Positions 28,673 to 37,289 of a DNA stretch of 64,000 bases are shown piece by piece; the stretch's first letter is position 1; each line of letters begins with the position of its first letter. Position numbers and translations under genes: made by a program. The notes beneath the pieces are model-generated. The model saw only the letters and a program-made list of their open reading frames with translations, did no database searches and had not been told where the DNA came from. Source of the stretch: an uncultured Erysipelotrichaceae bacterium (GTDB lineage Bacteria; Bacillota_I; Bacilli_A; RFN20; CAG-826); the NCBI GenBank assembly GCA_902802905.1, contig CADCNT010000009.1, positions 1 to 64,000 on the forward strand, written 5' to 3'.

Positions 28673-31033
28673 ATGTTAAGTATTCGTAAAAGAGATGGCT
28701 CACTTCAAGACTTTGATTTAACTAAAATTTCCAAAGCGATTGAAAAAGCCTTTATGGCAGATCACAAATTCTATAACGATGACATTATCAATATGTTGTC
28801 CTTAAGAGTGGTCGCCCAAATGAACTCCAAAATTAATAATGATGTAATTGATATCGAAGACGTTCAAGACGCAGTTGAAGTTACATTAATTCAAGCTGGT
28901 TATGTTGACGTTGCTCGTAGTTATATTCTTTATAGAAAAGCGCGCGCGAATTTAAGAGATCAAAAAGCCACAGAATTAGACTATAAGAAGACTGTTGATA
29001 ACTACTTAAAGATTAATGACTGGAGAGTTAAAGAAAACTCCACAGTTACATACTCTGTTGGTGGTCTTATCTTATCTAACTCTGGCGCTGTTACTGCTAA
29101 CTATTGGTTAAGCGAAGTTTATGATCAAGAAATCGGCCAAGCTCATAAGAACGCTGATATTCATATTCATGACTTATCAATGTTAACTGGATACTGTGCA
29201 GGTTGGTCCTTAAAACAATTAATCCAAGAAGGTTTAGGCGGTGTTGTTGGCAAGATTACATCTGCTCCAGCAAATCACTTATCCACTTTATGTAACCAAA
29301 TGGTTAACTTCTTAGGAATTATGCAAAACGAATGGGCTGGTGCACAAGCATTCTCCTCTTTCGATACTTATTTAGCTCCATTTGTTAAAAAAGATAACTT
29401 AACTTATAAAGAAGTTAAACAATGCATTCAATCCTTCATCTATGGTGTTAATACACCATCTAGATGGGGTACACAAGCACCATTCACCAACATTACATTA
29501 GACTGGGTTGTGCCAAACGATATGGCAGAGCTCAACGCTATCGTTGGTGGCAAAGAATGCGATTTCAAATACAAAGATTGTGTTGAAGAAATGGCAATGA
29601 TTAACAAAGCCTTCATCGAAGTTATGATTGAAGGTGACGCTAACGGAAGAGGATTCCAATATCCAATCCCAACATATTCCATCACCCGTACATTTGACTG
29701 GTCCGAAACCGAGAATAATAAGTTATTATTCGAAATGACTGCCAAATACGGAACTCCATATTTCTCCAACTACATCAATAGCGATATGGAACCAAGTGAT
29801 GTTAGAAGTATGTGCTGCCGCTTAAGACTCGACTTAAGAGAATTAAGAAAGAAATCTGGTGGCTTCTTCGGTTCTGGCGAATCCACTGGTTCTGTCGGTG
29901 TTGTCACCATTAACATGCCACGTATCGCTTATTTAGCAGTTGATAAGGCTGATTTCTATGATCGTTTAGACAAGATTATGGATATTGCTGCTAGAAGCTT
30001 AAAAGTCAAGAGAAACACCATTACAAAGTTACTTGATGCTGGCTTATATCCATACACCAAGAGATATCTTGGAACATTCAATAACCACTTCTCCACAATT
30101 GGTTTAGTTGGTATGAATGAAGCATGTTTAAATGCTAGATGGATTAGACAAGATTTAACCAATGCTGATGCTCAAGAATTCACCAAAGAAGTTCTCAATC
30201 ACATGAGAAATAAACTCTCTGATTATCAAGAATTATATGGTGACTTATATAACTTAGAAGCTACACCAGCAGAATCTACAGCTTATCGTTTAGCAAAACA
30301 CGATAAAGAAAAATATCCAGATATCATTACTGCAAGCGAAGAAGGAAGAACTCCTTACTACACCAATTCAAGCCACTTACCAGTTGGCTTCACTGATGAC
30401 ATCTTCACCGCTCTTGATATTCAAGATGAATTACAAACACTCTATACCTCTGGTACAGTCTTCCATGCCTTCTTAGGTGAGAAATTACCAACATGGAAAT
30501 CTTGTATGAATCTTGTTAGAAAGATTGCAGAAAACTATCATTTACCATACTACACAATGTCTCCTACATACTCCGTATGTAAAGAACATGGTTACTTAAT
30601 TGGTGAACAATATGTCTGCCCAAAATGTGGTAGCAGAACTGAGGTTTATTCCCGTATTACTGGTTACTATCGTCCAATTCAAAACTGGAACGACGGTAAG
30701 AGTGAAGAATTCATCAACAGAAAGACCTATAACATCAAGACCAGCAAATTAACTCATGGCATTAAAGAAGAATGTGTTGAAGAAGAACACACTCAAACAT
30801 TAAATGAGACTCTCTTATTCGGTACAAAGACATGTCCAAACTGCAAAATGGCCAAGATGTTATTAGAAAAAGCCGGTATTCCATATAAATGGATTGACGC
30901 TGAAGAAAACGTTGAATTAACCACTTCTATGGGTGTTAAGAAAGCCCCAACATTATTAGTGCCAGAAGATGGCGAAATTAAAGTCTTTGAAAACGCTAGT
31001 AATATCAAAGGATATATCGAAAGCAAAAAATAA
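28673..31033 (+). CDS. nrdD: Anaerobic (class III) ribonucleoside-triphosphate reductase fused to a glutaredoxin-like domain
   Basis: Glycyl-radical enzyme making deoxyribonucleotides without oxygen. Residues 1-95 form an ATP-cone (LSIRKRDGSLQDFDLTKISK), then the ten-stranded barrel. The C-terminal zinc site uses C636, H639, C649 and C652, and the glycyl radical is Gly664 (SRITGYYRP). After it, residues ~709-786 form an extra glutaredoxin/NrdH-like domain with CPNC (C721, C724) and cis-Pro (APTLL). The fusion and the trxB gene two bases downstream suggest reduction by the thioredoxin system rather than formate. The activase is encoded convergently at 31941-32630. The Shine-Dalgarno is AAAGAGG. 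Confidence 0.93.
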   Translation: MLSIRKRDGSLQDFDLTKISKAIEKAFMADHKFYNDDIINMLSLRVVAQMNSKINNDVIDIEDVQDAVEVTLIQAGYVDVARSYILYRKARANLRDQKATELDYKKTVDNYLKINDWRVKENSTVTYSVGGLILSNSGAVTANYWLSEVYDQEIGQAHKNADIHIHDLSMLTGYCAGWSLKQLIQEGLGGVVGKITSAPANHLSTLCNQMVNFLGIMQNEWAGAQAFSSFDTYLAPFVKKDNLTYKEVKQCIQSFIYGVNTPSRWGTQAPFTNITLDWVVPNDMAELNAIVGGKECDFKYKDCVEEMAMINKAFIEVMIEGDANGRGFQYPIPTYSITRTFDWSETENNKLLFEMTAKYGTPYFSNYINSDMEPSDVRSMCCRLRLDLRELRKKSGGFFGSGESTGSVGVVTINMPRIAYLAVDKADFYDRLDKIMDIAARSLKVKRNTITKLLDAGLYPYTKRYLGTFNNHFSTIGLVGMNEACLNARWIRQDLTNADAQEFTKEVLNHMRNKLSDYQELYGDLYNLEATPAESTAYRLAKHDKEKYPDIITASEEGRTPYYTNSSHLPVGFTDDIFTALDIQDELQTLYTSGTVFHAFLGEKLPTWKSCMNLVRKIAENYHLPYYTMSPTYSVCKEHGYLIGEQYVCPKCGSRTEVYSRITGYYRPIQNWNDGKSEEFINRKTYNIKTSKLTHGIKEECVEEEHTQTLNETLLFGTKTCPNCKMAKMLLEKAGIPYKWIDAEENVELTTSMGVKKAPTLLVPEDGEIKVFENASNIKGYIESKK

Positions 31034-31035
31034 TT

Positions 31036-31944
31036 ATGACTTACGATATTATCATTATTGGTGGCGGTCCTGCAGGAATGACTGCAGCTCTATATGCCTT
31101 AAGAAATGAAAAATCAGTCTTAATTCTTGAAAAAGAGGGATTCGGTGGACAAATCGCCACCTCCCCTCGACTAGAGAATTTCCCAACCATTCAATCCATT
31201 TCTGGAAGTGAATGGAGCGATCGTTTATTTGAGCAAATCACTGAATTAGGCGCGGAGTTCGAATTAGAAGAAGTTGAATCAATTGAAAAAGTTGATAACG
31301 TATTCCACGTGAAAACAAACTATGGCGAACACGAATCATTAACAGTGATTGTTGCTAACGGAGTCAAGCCAAGAAAAACTGGTTTAGAAAATGAAGACTA
31401 TTACGTGGGGAAAGGCGTCTCCTACTGCGCAGTCTGTGACGGACCATTCTATAAAGGAAAAGAGATTTATTTAATCGGTGACGCAAATACTGCTTTGCAG
31501 TACGCACTTCTCCTTTCTGGATATTGTCCAAAAGTTCACATGCTCACATTATTTGATAAATTATTTGGTGATCCAATCCTTATCAATAGAGTGTTGCAAA
31601 CTGAAAACATTGATATTAGACACAATTTACTTCTTAAATCATTAAACGGAGAAGATCAATTAGAGTCTATTGAAATGGAAGACACTATTAGTCATGAAAT
31701 TCATAAGTTTGAAACAAACAATGTCTTCATCGCTATTGGACAAGTTCCTCAAAACGATTTCTTAAGTGGATTATTAGAGTTAGACCATGGCTTCATTGTT
31801 ACTGATGACGCGATGGCAACTTCTGTTCCAGGTTTATTCGCCGCTGGAGACACAAGAAAAAAAGACAGTAAACAAGTTATTACTGCCTGTAATGATGGAG
31901 CAATTGCAGCATTAAGCGCTGCTAAGTATATCAATACTCTTTAA
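31036..31944 (+). CDS. trxB: Thioredoxin reductase (NADPH), TrxB-like
   Basis: FAD-dependent disulfide reductase, 302 residues. FAD motif IIIGGGPAGMTAALYA, redox site CAVCDGPFY (C-x2-C), NADP region IYLIGDANTALQYA and C-terminal FAD contact GLFAAGDTRKKD. The NADP motif GDANTA departs from the usual GGGNSA, so cofactor preference is open. Being just behind NrdD-Grx, it most likely feeds electrons to the fused glutaredoxin domain. Confidence 0.87.
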   Translation: MTYDIIIIGGGPAGMTAALYALRNEKSVLILEKEGFGGQIATSPRLENFPTIQSISGSEWSDRLFEQITELGAEFELEEVESIEKVDNVFHVKTNYGEHESLTVIVANGVKPRKTGLENEDYYVGKGVSYCAVCDGPFYKGKEIYLIGDANTALQYALLLSGYCPKVHMLTLFDKLFGDPILINRVLQTENIDIRHNLLLKSLNGEDQLESIEMEDTISHEIHKFETNNVFIAIGQVPQNDFLSGLLELDHGFIVTDDAMATSVPGLFAAGDTRKKDSKQVITACNDGAIAALSAAKYINTL

Positions 31945-32630
31945 TAGCCTCTAAGCTCTACTTCATCGATAAAGTGAGATAAAATCTCAACGTATCTATT
32001 CGCAATACCTTCATCCACTGGATGGAGGTTTTTATTTAATACACCATCAGATACCTTGAATTGTTGAAGGTAAAACCTTTTTGCTCCGTTAAGAAGTTCA
32101 GCAATCTTATTGATAACATTTTCAGAATGATATTCTTCAATCAAAGTAATACGGAATTCATAATCGATCTGATTTTGTTTTAATAAGTCTATAGTCTTCT
32201 TTACATTTTCAATTAATTGATCTGATTTAACAAATCGGTGGTAGTCGTCTAAAGAAGATTTAATATCCATAGCTACATAATCAATTAAGCCCTGTGAAAT
32301 GAGCGATTCCACTACTTCTGGATTTGTACCATTTGTGTCTAATTTCACTGCGTAGCCCAACTCTTTTATCTTTTTAATCTTGCTTTCAAGATCTGGCATA
32401 AGTGTTGGCTCACCGCCTGAAATGACCACTCCATCAAGCACTCCCACTCTCTTGTTTAAGAATGAAAGAATATCATTAAAGAATAGGTCATCATTATCCT
32501 TTGGCGCGATTAAAGTATTCCAGTTATGACAATACTCACAACAAAAGTTACAAACATCAACATATAAAATAGCGGCAACCTTACCAGGATAGTCTAATAG
32601 AGATAGTTTATTAATACCCTTAAATTCCAT
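31941..32630 (-). CDS. nrdG: Anaerobic ribonucleotide reductase activase (NrdG2-type radical SAM)
   Basis: Radical-SAM enzyme that makes the glycyl radical in NrdD. 229 residues: KLSLLDYPGKVAAILYVDVC, the CxxxCxxC cluster site CNFCCEYC, VISGGEPTL and DIKSSLDDY. It is of the longer NrdG2 class. The start at 32630 (MEFKGINKLSLLDYPGK) is chosen because TATAAT lies only six bases upstream (32642-32637); a longer frame to 32681 would span the promoter. It overlaps the trxB stop by four bases, tail to tail. Confidence 0.88.
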   Translation of the reverse strand: MEFKGINKLSLLDYPGKVAAILYVDVCNFCCEYCHNWNTLIAPKDNDDLFFNDILSFLNKRVGVLDGVVISGGEPTLMPDLESKIKKIKELGYAVKLDTNGTNPEVVESLISQGLIDYVAMDIKSSLDDYHRFVKSDQLIENVKKTIDLLKQNQIDYEFRITLIEEYHSENVINKIAELLNGAKRFYLQQFKVSDGVLNKNLHPVDEGIANRYVEILSHFIDEVELRGY

Positions 32631-32636
32631 GAGATA

Positions 32637-32642
32637 ATTATA
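32637..32642 (-). promoter_or_regulatory. -10 box of the nrdG gene, leaderless arrangement
   Basis: GTG-TATAAT with six bases to the ATG at 32630, the same layout as upstream of 26752. Confidence 0.6.
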
Positions 32643-32674
32643 CACTTTTATTATATAAAAGAGTAAAAATTGAT

Positions 32675-32703
32675 TTGGCAATTGTCGATACTTGGTTTAC
32701 TTT
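32675..32703 (+). promoter_or_regulatory. Promoter of the second short-RNA cassette
   Basis: TTGGCA (32675-32680), a 17-base spacer ending CTTGGTT, and TACTTT (32698-32703). It matches the minus-strand promoter at 198-226 in both boxes and in the spacer end. Confidence 0.55.
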
Positions 32704-32708
32704 TCAAT

Positions 32709-32750
32709 TAAGATGATTGCCCTTACCTACGGTTTGGGGCTTATCTTATT
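32709..32750 (+). ncRNA. Predicted short RNA with terminal hairpin
   Basis: From a start near 32710 the transcript would hold a hairpin GCCC...GGGC (32719-32740) followed by TTATCTTATT, giving ~40 bases. It lies antisense to, and ends inside, the 3' end of the mini-ORF at 32741-32785. Same size and layout as the RNA predicted at 152-191. Ends are inferred. Confidence 0.4.
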
Positions 32751-32785
32751 ACTTCAATAACAAAAGATAGTAGGTCTACAGTCAT
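32741..32785 (-). CDS. 14-codon mini-ORF opposing the short RNA
   Basis: ATG at 32785, stop at 32741; MTVDLLSFVIEVIR. The beginning resembles the start of Bacillota holin-like type I toxins (MxxYEALxxM pattern), and the stop directly abuts the hairpin, as in those loci. It has no convincing Shine-Dalgarno and is very short, so it may be a decayed copy or not translated. Confidence 0.25.
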   Translation of the reverse strand: MTVDLLSFVIEVIR

Positions 32786-32874
32786 ACCGCAAATGGAGCA
32801 AAAAAACTTACATGCGTTATTTAAACGCATATAAAATTTTGCTACAATATTCTTACTTTGACGAGGTCGACTAT

Positions 32875-33351
32875 ATGAAAAAATACGACAACATTTCTTG
32901 GGATGAATATTTCATGGGTATGGCAGTCCTATCTTCTTTAAGAAGTAAAGACCCATCCACAAAAGTTGGTGCAGTTATTGTTAGTCCAACAAATAAAGTT
33001 ATTTCTATTGGATATAATGGTATGCCTGCAAACTTAGATGAAGAACAATTGACATGGAATAAGGGTGAAGGATTAGATTCTAAATATCTTTATGTTTGTC
33101 ACGCTGAGTTTAACGCAATATTAAATACTCAAGTTGGTGGAACACTTAAAGATGCTAGAGTATATGTCACTTTATTCCCATGTAACGAATGTACAAAAGC
33201 CATCATTCAAACTGGAATTAAGGAAATTATCTATTTATCAGACAAATATGCCGAAACAGTTGGTATCCAAGCAAGTAAAAAGATGCTTGATTTAGCAGGT
33301 ATCAAATATAGACAATTCAGTGTTGATAATTTAGAAATCAGAAAGAAATAA
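32875..33351 (+). CDS. dCMP deaminase (ComEB-like)
   Basis: Zinc deaminase converting dCMP to dUMP, supplying thymidylate synthesis. 158 residues from the ATG at 32875. Zinc and proton-shuttle residues are His and Glu in YVCHAEFNAIL and the two Cys in LFPCNECTKA. The start is chosen by family N-terminus (YFMGMAVLSSLRSKDPSTKV soon after) and a weak GAGG; the frame is open back to 32812. A TACAAT at 32843-32848 is the likely -10. It is followed directly by folD in a nucleotide/one-carbon operon. Confidence 0.9.
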   Translation: MKKYDNISWDEYFMGMAVLSSLRSKDPSTKVGAVIVSPTNKVISIGYNGMPANLDEEQLTWNKGEGLDSKYLYVCHAEFNAILNTQVGGTLKDARVYVTLFPCNECTKAIIQTGIKEIIYLSDKYAETVGIQASKKMLDLAGIKYRQFSVDNLEIRKK

Positions 33352-34142
33352 TGAATATAAAAGAATATGTCGCTAAAAGAAAAAGCGAAATAAAAGAGTA
33401 TGTTGCAGGCTTAGAAGTTAAGCCATATTTAGTCGTCATCCAGGTCAATGAAGATGCTGGTAGCAATGCCTATGTCAAAGGCAAATTAAAAGACTGTGCT
33501 GAGCTCGGTATTAGAGCAGATCTAATCAAGCTTCCAATAGACACAACTGAAGAGAATTTGCTAAAAATAATCGAGAATTGCAATAAAAATCCAGAAATTA
33601 CGGGATTTATCGTGCAAATGCCACTTCCAAAACAAATCGATGAAGAGAAGGTAAAAATAGCCGTTGACCCTAGTAAAGATGTTGATGGCTTCCATCCACT
33701 TTCACCTCTTAATCCATGCACTCCACAAGGTGTTATGGACTACCTCAAAAACGAACAAGTGGAAATGCTAGGTAAGAACGCTTTAGTTATTGGAAGAAGC
33801 AATATCGTTGGTAAGCCAATGGCGAAACTTTTATTGAAAGAAAGTTGCAATGTCACAGTCGTACATTCCAAAACTTCTTTTGAAGATATGTCTAGATATA
33901 TAGCTAACGCCGATATAATTGTCATTGCTATTGGAAGACAAGGTTATTTAGATAACAAATATCAATATAAACCATCTGCAGTAATTGTTGATGTCGGTAT
34001 TTCAAGAGACGAGACTGGTTTACATGGTGACGCTGTTCCAGGTTTGCCAGTTAGATTACAAACACCAGTTCCAGGTGGAGTTGGATTATTAACTCGTTTA
34101 TCCCTTATTGAGAATCTTTTAAAGATTTACAAAGGTCTTTAA
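33351..34142 (+). CDS. folD: Bifunctional methylenetetrahydrofolate dehydrogenase/cyclohydrolase
   Basis: Interconverts methylene- and formyl-tetrahydrofolate. 263 residues. Tyr-x3-Lys of the active site is in SNAYVKGKLKD; GFIVQMPLPKQ, DVDGFHP and the NADP motif VIGRSNIVGKPMA follow, with TPVPGGVGLLTR near the end. Its ATG overlaps the deaminase stop by one base. It is slightly shorter than the usual ~285. Confidence 0.95.
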   Translation: MNIKEYVAKRKSEIKEYVAGLEVKPYLVVIQVNEDAGSNAYVKGKLKDCAELGIRADLIKLPIDTTEENLLKIIENCNKNPEITGFIVQMPLPKQIDEEKVKIAVDPSKDVDGFHPLSPLNPCTPQGVMDYLKNEQVEMLGKNALVIGRSNIVGKPMAKLLLKESCNVTVVHSKTSFEDMSRYIANADIIVIAIGRQGYLDNKYQYKPSAVIVDVGISRDETGLHGDAVPGLPVRLQTPVPGGVGLLTRLSLIENLLKIYKGL

Positions 34143-34151
34143 AATATAAAT

Positions 34152-35069
34152 ATGAACAAACAAAAGATTATTATTGATTGCGATCCAGGTCATGATGATG
34201 CGATTGCGCTTTTAATTGCAGCCTATTCAGATAAATTAGATTTAGTAGGCGTATCTACTTGCGCCGGCAATCAAACAATCGACAAGACAAGTAAAAATGC
34301 TTTAAATCTTTTGCAGTTCTTTAACTCTCCGATAAAAGTAGCTAAAGGTGAAACTGATCCAATCAAAAGAAAAGTTAAAACATGTCCAGAAGTCCATGGA
34401 GAAAGTGGATTAGATGGTTACACTTTCCCAGGCTATAAGGAAGAATACGATTCAAGAAAAGCATATCAGTTCATTATCGATACAGTTTTAGCTAATCCAG
34501 GAATCATAGTAGTAACTACTGGACCAATGACAAACCTTGCTTTAGCAATCATTAAGAATCCAACTATTACTAAAAACATCAAAGAAATAGTCCTCATGGG
34601 AGGAAGCACCACTAGAGGAAACATTACTCCTGAAGCAGAATTCAACATTTTTGTTGACCCTGAAGCTGCTGATATATGTTTTAAATCTGGTGTACCATTA
34701 AGAATGCTCGGATTAAATGTCACTAGACAAATACTTGTGACTAACAAAGTTATAGAAGAAGCAGCGAAGTTAAACACCAGAGGGAGTGACCTATTTGTTA
34801 AATTAATGAAAGTATTCAATGAGAATCAACATACATTCTTTGGCTTAGAATATGGTCCACTACATGATCCTGCCACTGTCATTTCATTATTAAATGAAAA
34901 GGCATTTAAATTTGAATCAATGAATGTTGAAATTGATACAAGTGAAACAGAGTGTTTAGGTAAAACGCGTTGTAGCAAAAATAAGCCATTTAACTGTGAA
35001 GTTGCAGTTGAAGTTAATCTCGAAGAATATTGGTCAGAAGTATATAAACATTTAAAGAGGTGCAACTAA
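34152..35069 (+). CDS. Nucleoside hydrolase (IUNH family)
   Basis: Cleaves ribonucleosides to base and ribose. 305 residues with the calcium-binding N-terminus IIIDCDPGHDDAIALL, MGGSTTRGNITPEAEFN in the middle and YGPLHDPATV near the C-terminus, which supplies the catalytic-site His. Substrate (pyrimidine or purine nucleoside) cannot be fixed from sequence. The stop overlaps the ribokinase ATG (TAATG), so released ribose is likely phosphorylated by the next gene product. Confidence 0.92.
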   Translation: MNKQKIIIDCDPGHDDAIALLIAAYSDKLDLVGVSTCAGNQTIDKTSKNALNLLQFFNSPIKVAKGETDPIKRKVKTCPEVHGESGLDGYTFPGYKEEYDSRKAYQFIIDTVLANPGIIVVTTGPMTNLALAIIKNPTITKNIKEIVLMGGSTTRGNITPEAEFNIFVDPEAADICFKSGVPLRMLGLNVTRQILVTNKVIEEAAKLNTRGSDLFVKLMKVFNENQHTFFGLEYGPLHDPATVISLLNEKAFKFESMNVEIDTSETECLGKTRCSKNKPFNCEVAVEVNLEEYWSEVYKHLKRCN

Positions 35070-35953
35070 TGAATAAAAGAATTTTAGTTATTGGCTCTAT
35101 CGCTATTGATAACACCATTTTTACACAAAAATTGCCTAGTGCTGGCACCACCACAATCGCAGATAGTTATATGACCAATATCGGTGGAAAAGGAGCAAAC
35201 CAAGCGTGCTCCGCTTTATTTTTAGGTGCAAATGTCACATTTATCGGAGCAGTAGGCAAAGACAAAAATGGTGAAATGGTTTTGGATTTCCTAAAAGAAA
35301 AAGGTTTGGATGCAAGAATCAAACAAAGTGAAAAGCCAACCGGAGTTGCCTTCATTATTCTTGATGAATCAAATGCTGAAAATCGCATCTTAATTGTTCA
35401 AGGCGCAAATACCGACATTAGCATTGAAGACATCGATAGTAATTTAGATTTATTCCGTGAAGGAGATATTCTTTTAACTCAATTCGAAAACTCCATGGAA
35501 ACAGTCGAACACATAATAAAAACTGCTAAAGAAAGAGGTATGACTGTTGTTGTAAATCCTGCACCAATCAAAAAATTCAATGAATCTTATTATCAATATA
35601 TTGATTACCTTATTCCTAATGAACACGAACTTGAATCATTGTCAAAATGTTCAGATCCATTAAAAGGTTGTAAGAAATTACTTTCTAGAGGCGCAAAAAA
35701 CGTTATTGTTACACTTGGTGAAAAAGGTTCGATGCTTGTTAATGAAAAAGAAACAATTAAAGTTGAACCTCATAAAGTTAATGCAGTTGACACTACCGCT
35801 GCTGGAGATAGTTATCTAGGAGCGTTTGTTAGCAAATTATCAGAAGACAAATCTATAAAAGAAGCCATGGAATTTGCCTCTCTAGCCTCAAGCTACACAG
35901 TAACAAAAAAAGGAGCTATAATCTCGCTCCCTCATCTAGAAGATTTAAAATAG
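35069..35953 (+). CDS. rbsK: Ribokinase (PfkB family)
   Basis: Phosphorylates ribose to ribose-5-phosphate. 294 residues: first PfkB signature GGKGANQACSALFLGANV, second signature DTTAAGDSYLGAFVSKL with the catalytic Asp. The ATG at 35069 follows AGAGGTG and overlaps the hydrolase stop; a GTG at 35060 is a less likely start. Together with the nucleoside hydrolase and the Prs at 25273 it can turn nucleoside ribose into PRPP. Confidence 0.92.
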   Translation: MNKRILVIGSIAIDNTIFTQKLPSAGTTTIADSYMTNIGGKGANQACSALFLGANVTFIGAVGKDKNGEMVLDFLKEKGLDARIKQSEKPTGVAFIILDESNAENRILIVQGANTDISIEDIDSNLDLFREGDILLTQFENSMETVEHIIKTAKERGMTVVVNPAPIKKFNESYYQYIDYLIPNEHELESLSKCSDPLKGCKKLLSRGAKNVIVTLGEKGSMLVNEKETIKVEPHKVNAVDTTAAGDSYLGAFVSKLSEDKSIKEAMEFASLASSYTVTKKGAIISLPHLEDLK

Positions 35954-35974
35954 CAACCGTAAGGTTGTTTTTTT
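35953..35974 (+). terminator. Terminator after the ribokinase gene
   Basis: Stem CAACC/GGTTG with a GTAA tetraloop followed by seven T; it begins at the ribokinase stop and ends at the convergent small gene. Confidence 0.8.
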
Positions 35975-36206
35975 ACTCGATAAGCATTAGGTCTTCTTTG
36001 AAATATAAGAAGAAACAATCAATAAAACAAGGAATCCATGTCCAACCTAATAAGATAAATACGATTAGACCAATAATATGTTTTTTACTATGAAGTCTAA
36101 TCAAAGCAAAAATTCTAACACCAATCTCTATAAGCCAACCAATTACAGGAATAATCACAAAGATGACTTGTGTGAGGTATGATTGTTGTGCAAACCATTT
36201 TTCCAT
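35973..36206 (-). CDS. Small membrane protein with two hydrophobic segments
   Basis: 77 residues; hydrophobic stretches at about 12-36 (VIFVIIPVIGWLIEIGVRIF) and 45-67 (IIGLIVFILLGWTWIPCFID). The LLGWTWI pattern recalls the superinfection-immunity/YqaE-like small proteins, but this is not certain. The second ATG at 36206 is preferred: TATAAT is seven bases before it (36219-36214), while the upstream ATG overlaps that box. Function unknown. Confidence 0.6.
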   Translation of the reverse strand: MEKWFAQQSYLTQVIFVIIPVIGWLIEIGVRIFALIRLHSKKHIIGLIVFILLGWTWIPCFIDCFFLYFKEDLMLIE

Positions 36207-36252
36207 GCCAAACATTATACAACTTTTGAATTAATCAAAAAGGGAATAATGT

Positions 36253-36258
36253 TATAAT
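36253..36258 (+). promoter_or_regulatory. -10 promoter of the GT2 gene, very short leader
   Basis: TGTTATAAT (extended -10) with 11 bases to the ATG at 36270, predicting a leader of only about four bases and no Shine-Dalgarno. Confidence 0.55.
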
Positions 36259-36269
36259 GTCAACAAAGT

Positions 36270-37286
36270 ATGAAAAACAATGATGTAGTTATCTTAATCC
36301 CATCATATGAACCAGATCACTATTTAGTGAACACTGTTAAGAGTCTTTTTGATGAAGGCTTTCCAATTTTAGTTGTTAATGACGGATCATCTGAAGAGTA
36401 TGATGAGATTTTTTCTCAAGTCGAACCATTTGCGAGTTACATTAAGTATAGAGTTAATCGTGGAAAAGGTGGCGCATTAAAAGAAGGTTACTCTCAAGTA
36501 TCTACACTATTTCCAGAATCAAAGTATGTTATAACCGCTGACGGGGACGGACAACACTCCATTAAAGATATTAAAAAATGTTATGAATTGTTAAAACAAC
36601 ACGATGAACTAATTCTAGGCGTTAGGAAATTTGATAAATCTGCTCCATGGAAAAGTAGAAACGGCAATTTCTGGTCAAAATTAAATCGTTGCTTATTAAC
36701 CAAACAATATGTTGAAGACGACCAATGTGGACTACGTGGTTTTCCAATTAGATATATCCCTGAATTATTAAAAATAAGGGGTCTCCGCTATGATTACGAG
36801 ATGAATCAACTCACTTCTTTTCAACTAAGAGACTATAAAATTATCACTTTCCCAATTGATGTTATATATATTGAAAGTAATAGAAATACTCACTTTGCAG
36901 CGTTCAAAGATACTATAAGAATTCATTTGAAAATCATTATTCCAGGAATACCTGCTTTGTTATGTTTATTACTAACGATAGGTGGACTAATAACTCTATA
37001 TCATTTTAACTTAAGTTATTACCATCTAATGGTGTTCCCTGTTTATTTTGCTTCCACATTGCTTTATGAATGTATGCTCGCAATTATTCAACCAAGCAAA
37101 ACTAAAGCTAAAAGATTTTTAAAAGAAATCTTATTTGCGATAATAAAGATGACTACTGTATTCATGCTCATGTATCTATTTGTGGATGCATTTAAGATGC
37201 CATATTTCGTTGCTATACCAATTCTTGTTATTGCAGCATGCTTATACAACTTGGCCTTGCCAAGAATATTCAAAAAAGGAGAATAG
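36270..37286 (+). CDS. Membrane-bound family 2 glycosyltransferase (DPM/GtrB-like with membrane tail)
   Basis: 338 residues. A GT-A domain (1-~225) has VILIPSYEPDHYLVNTVKSL, VVNDGSS and the metal motif ADGDGQH. It is followed by four hydrophobic segments (from ~228) like the GtrA part of polyprenyl-phosphate sugar transferases. It probably transfers a sugar to a lipid carrier at the inner membrane face. The next gene, a lipoprotein, starts four bases later. Sugar and acceptor unknown. Confidence 0.85.
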   Translation: MKNNDVVILIPSYEPDHYLVNTVKSLFDEGFPILVVNDGSSEEYDEIFSQVEPFASYIKYRVNRGKGGALKEGYSQVSTLFPESKYVITADGDGQHSIKDIKKCYELLKQHDELILGVRKFDKSAPWKSRNGNFWSKLNRCLLTKQYVEDDQCGLRGFPIRYIPELLKIRGLRYDYEMNQLTSFQLRDYKIITFPIDVIYIESNRNTHFAAFKDTIRIHLKIIIPGIPALLCLLLTIGGLITLYHFNLSYYHLMVFPVYFASTLLYECMLAIIQPSKTKAKRFLKEILFAIIKMTTVFMLMYLFVDAFKMPYFVAIPILVIAACLYNLALPRIFKKGE

Positions 37287-37289
37287 TTT

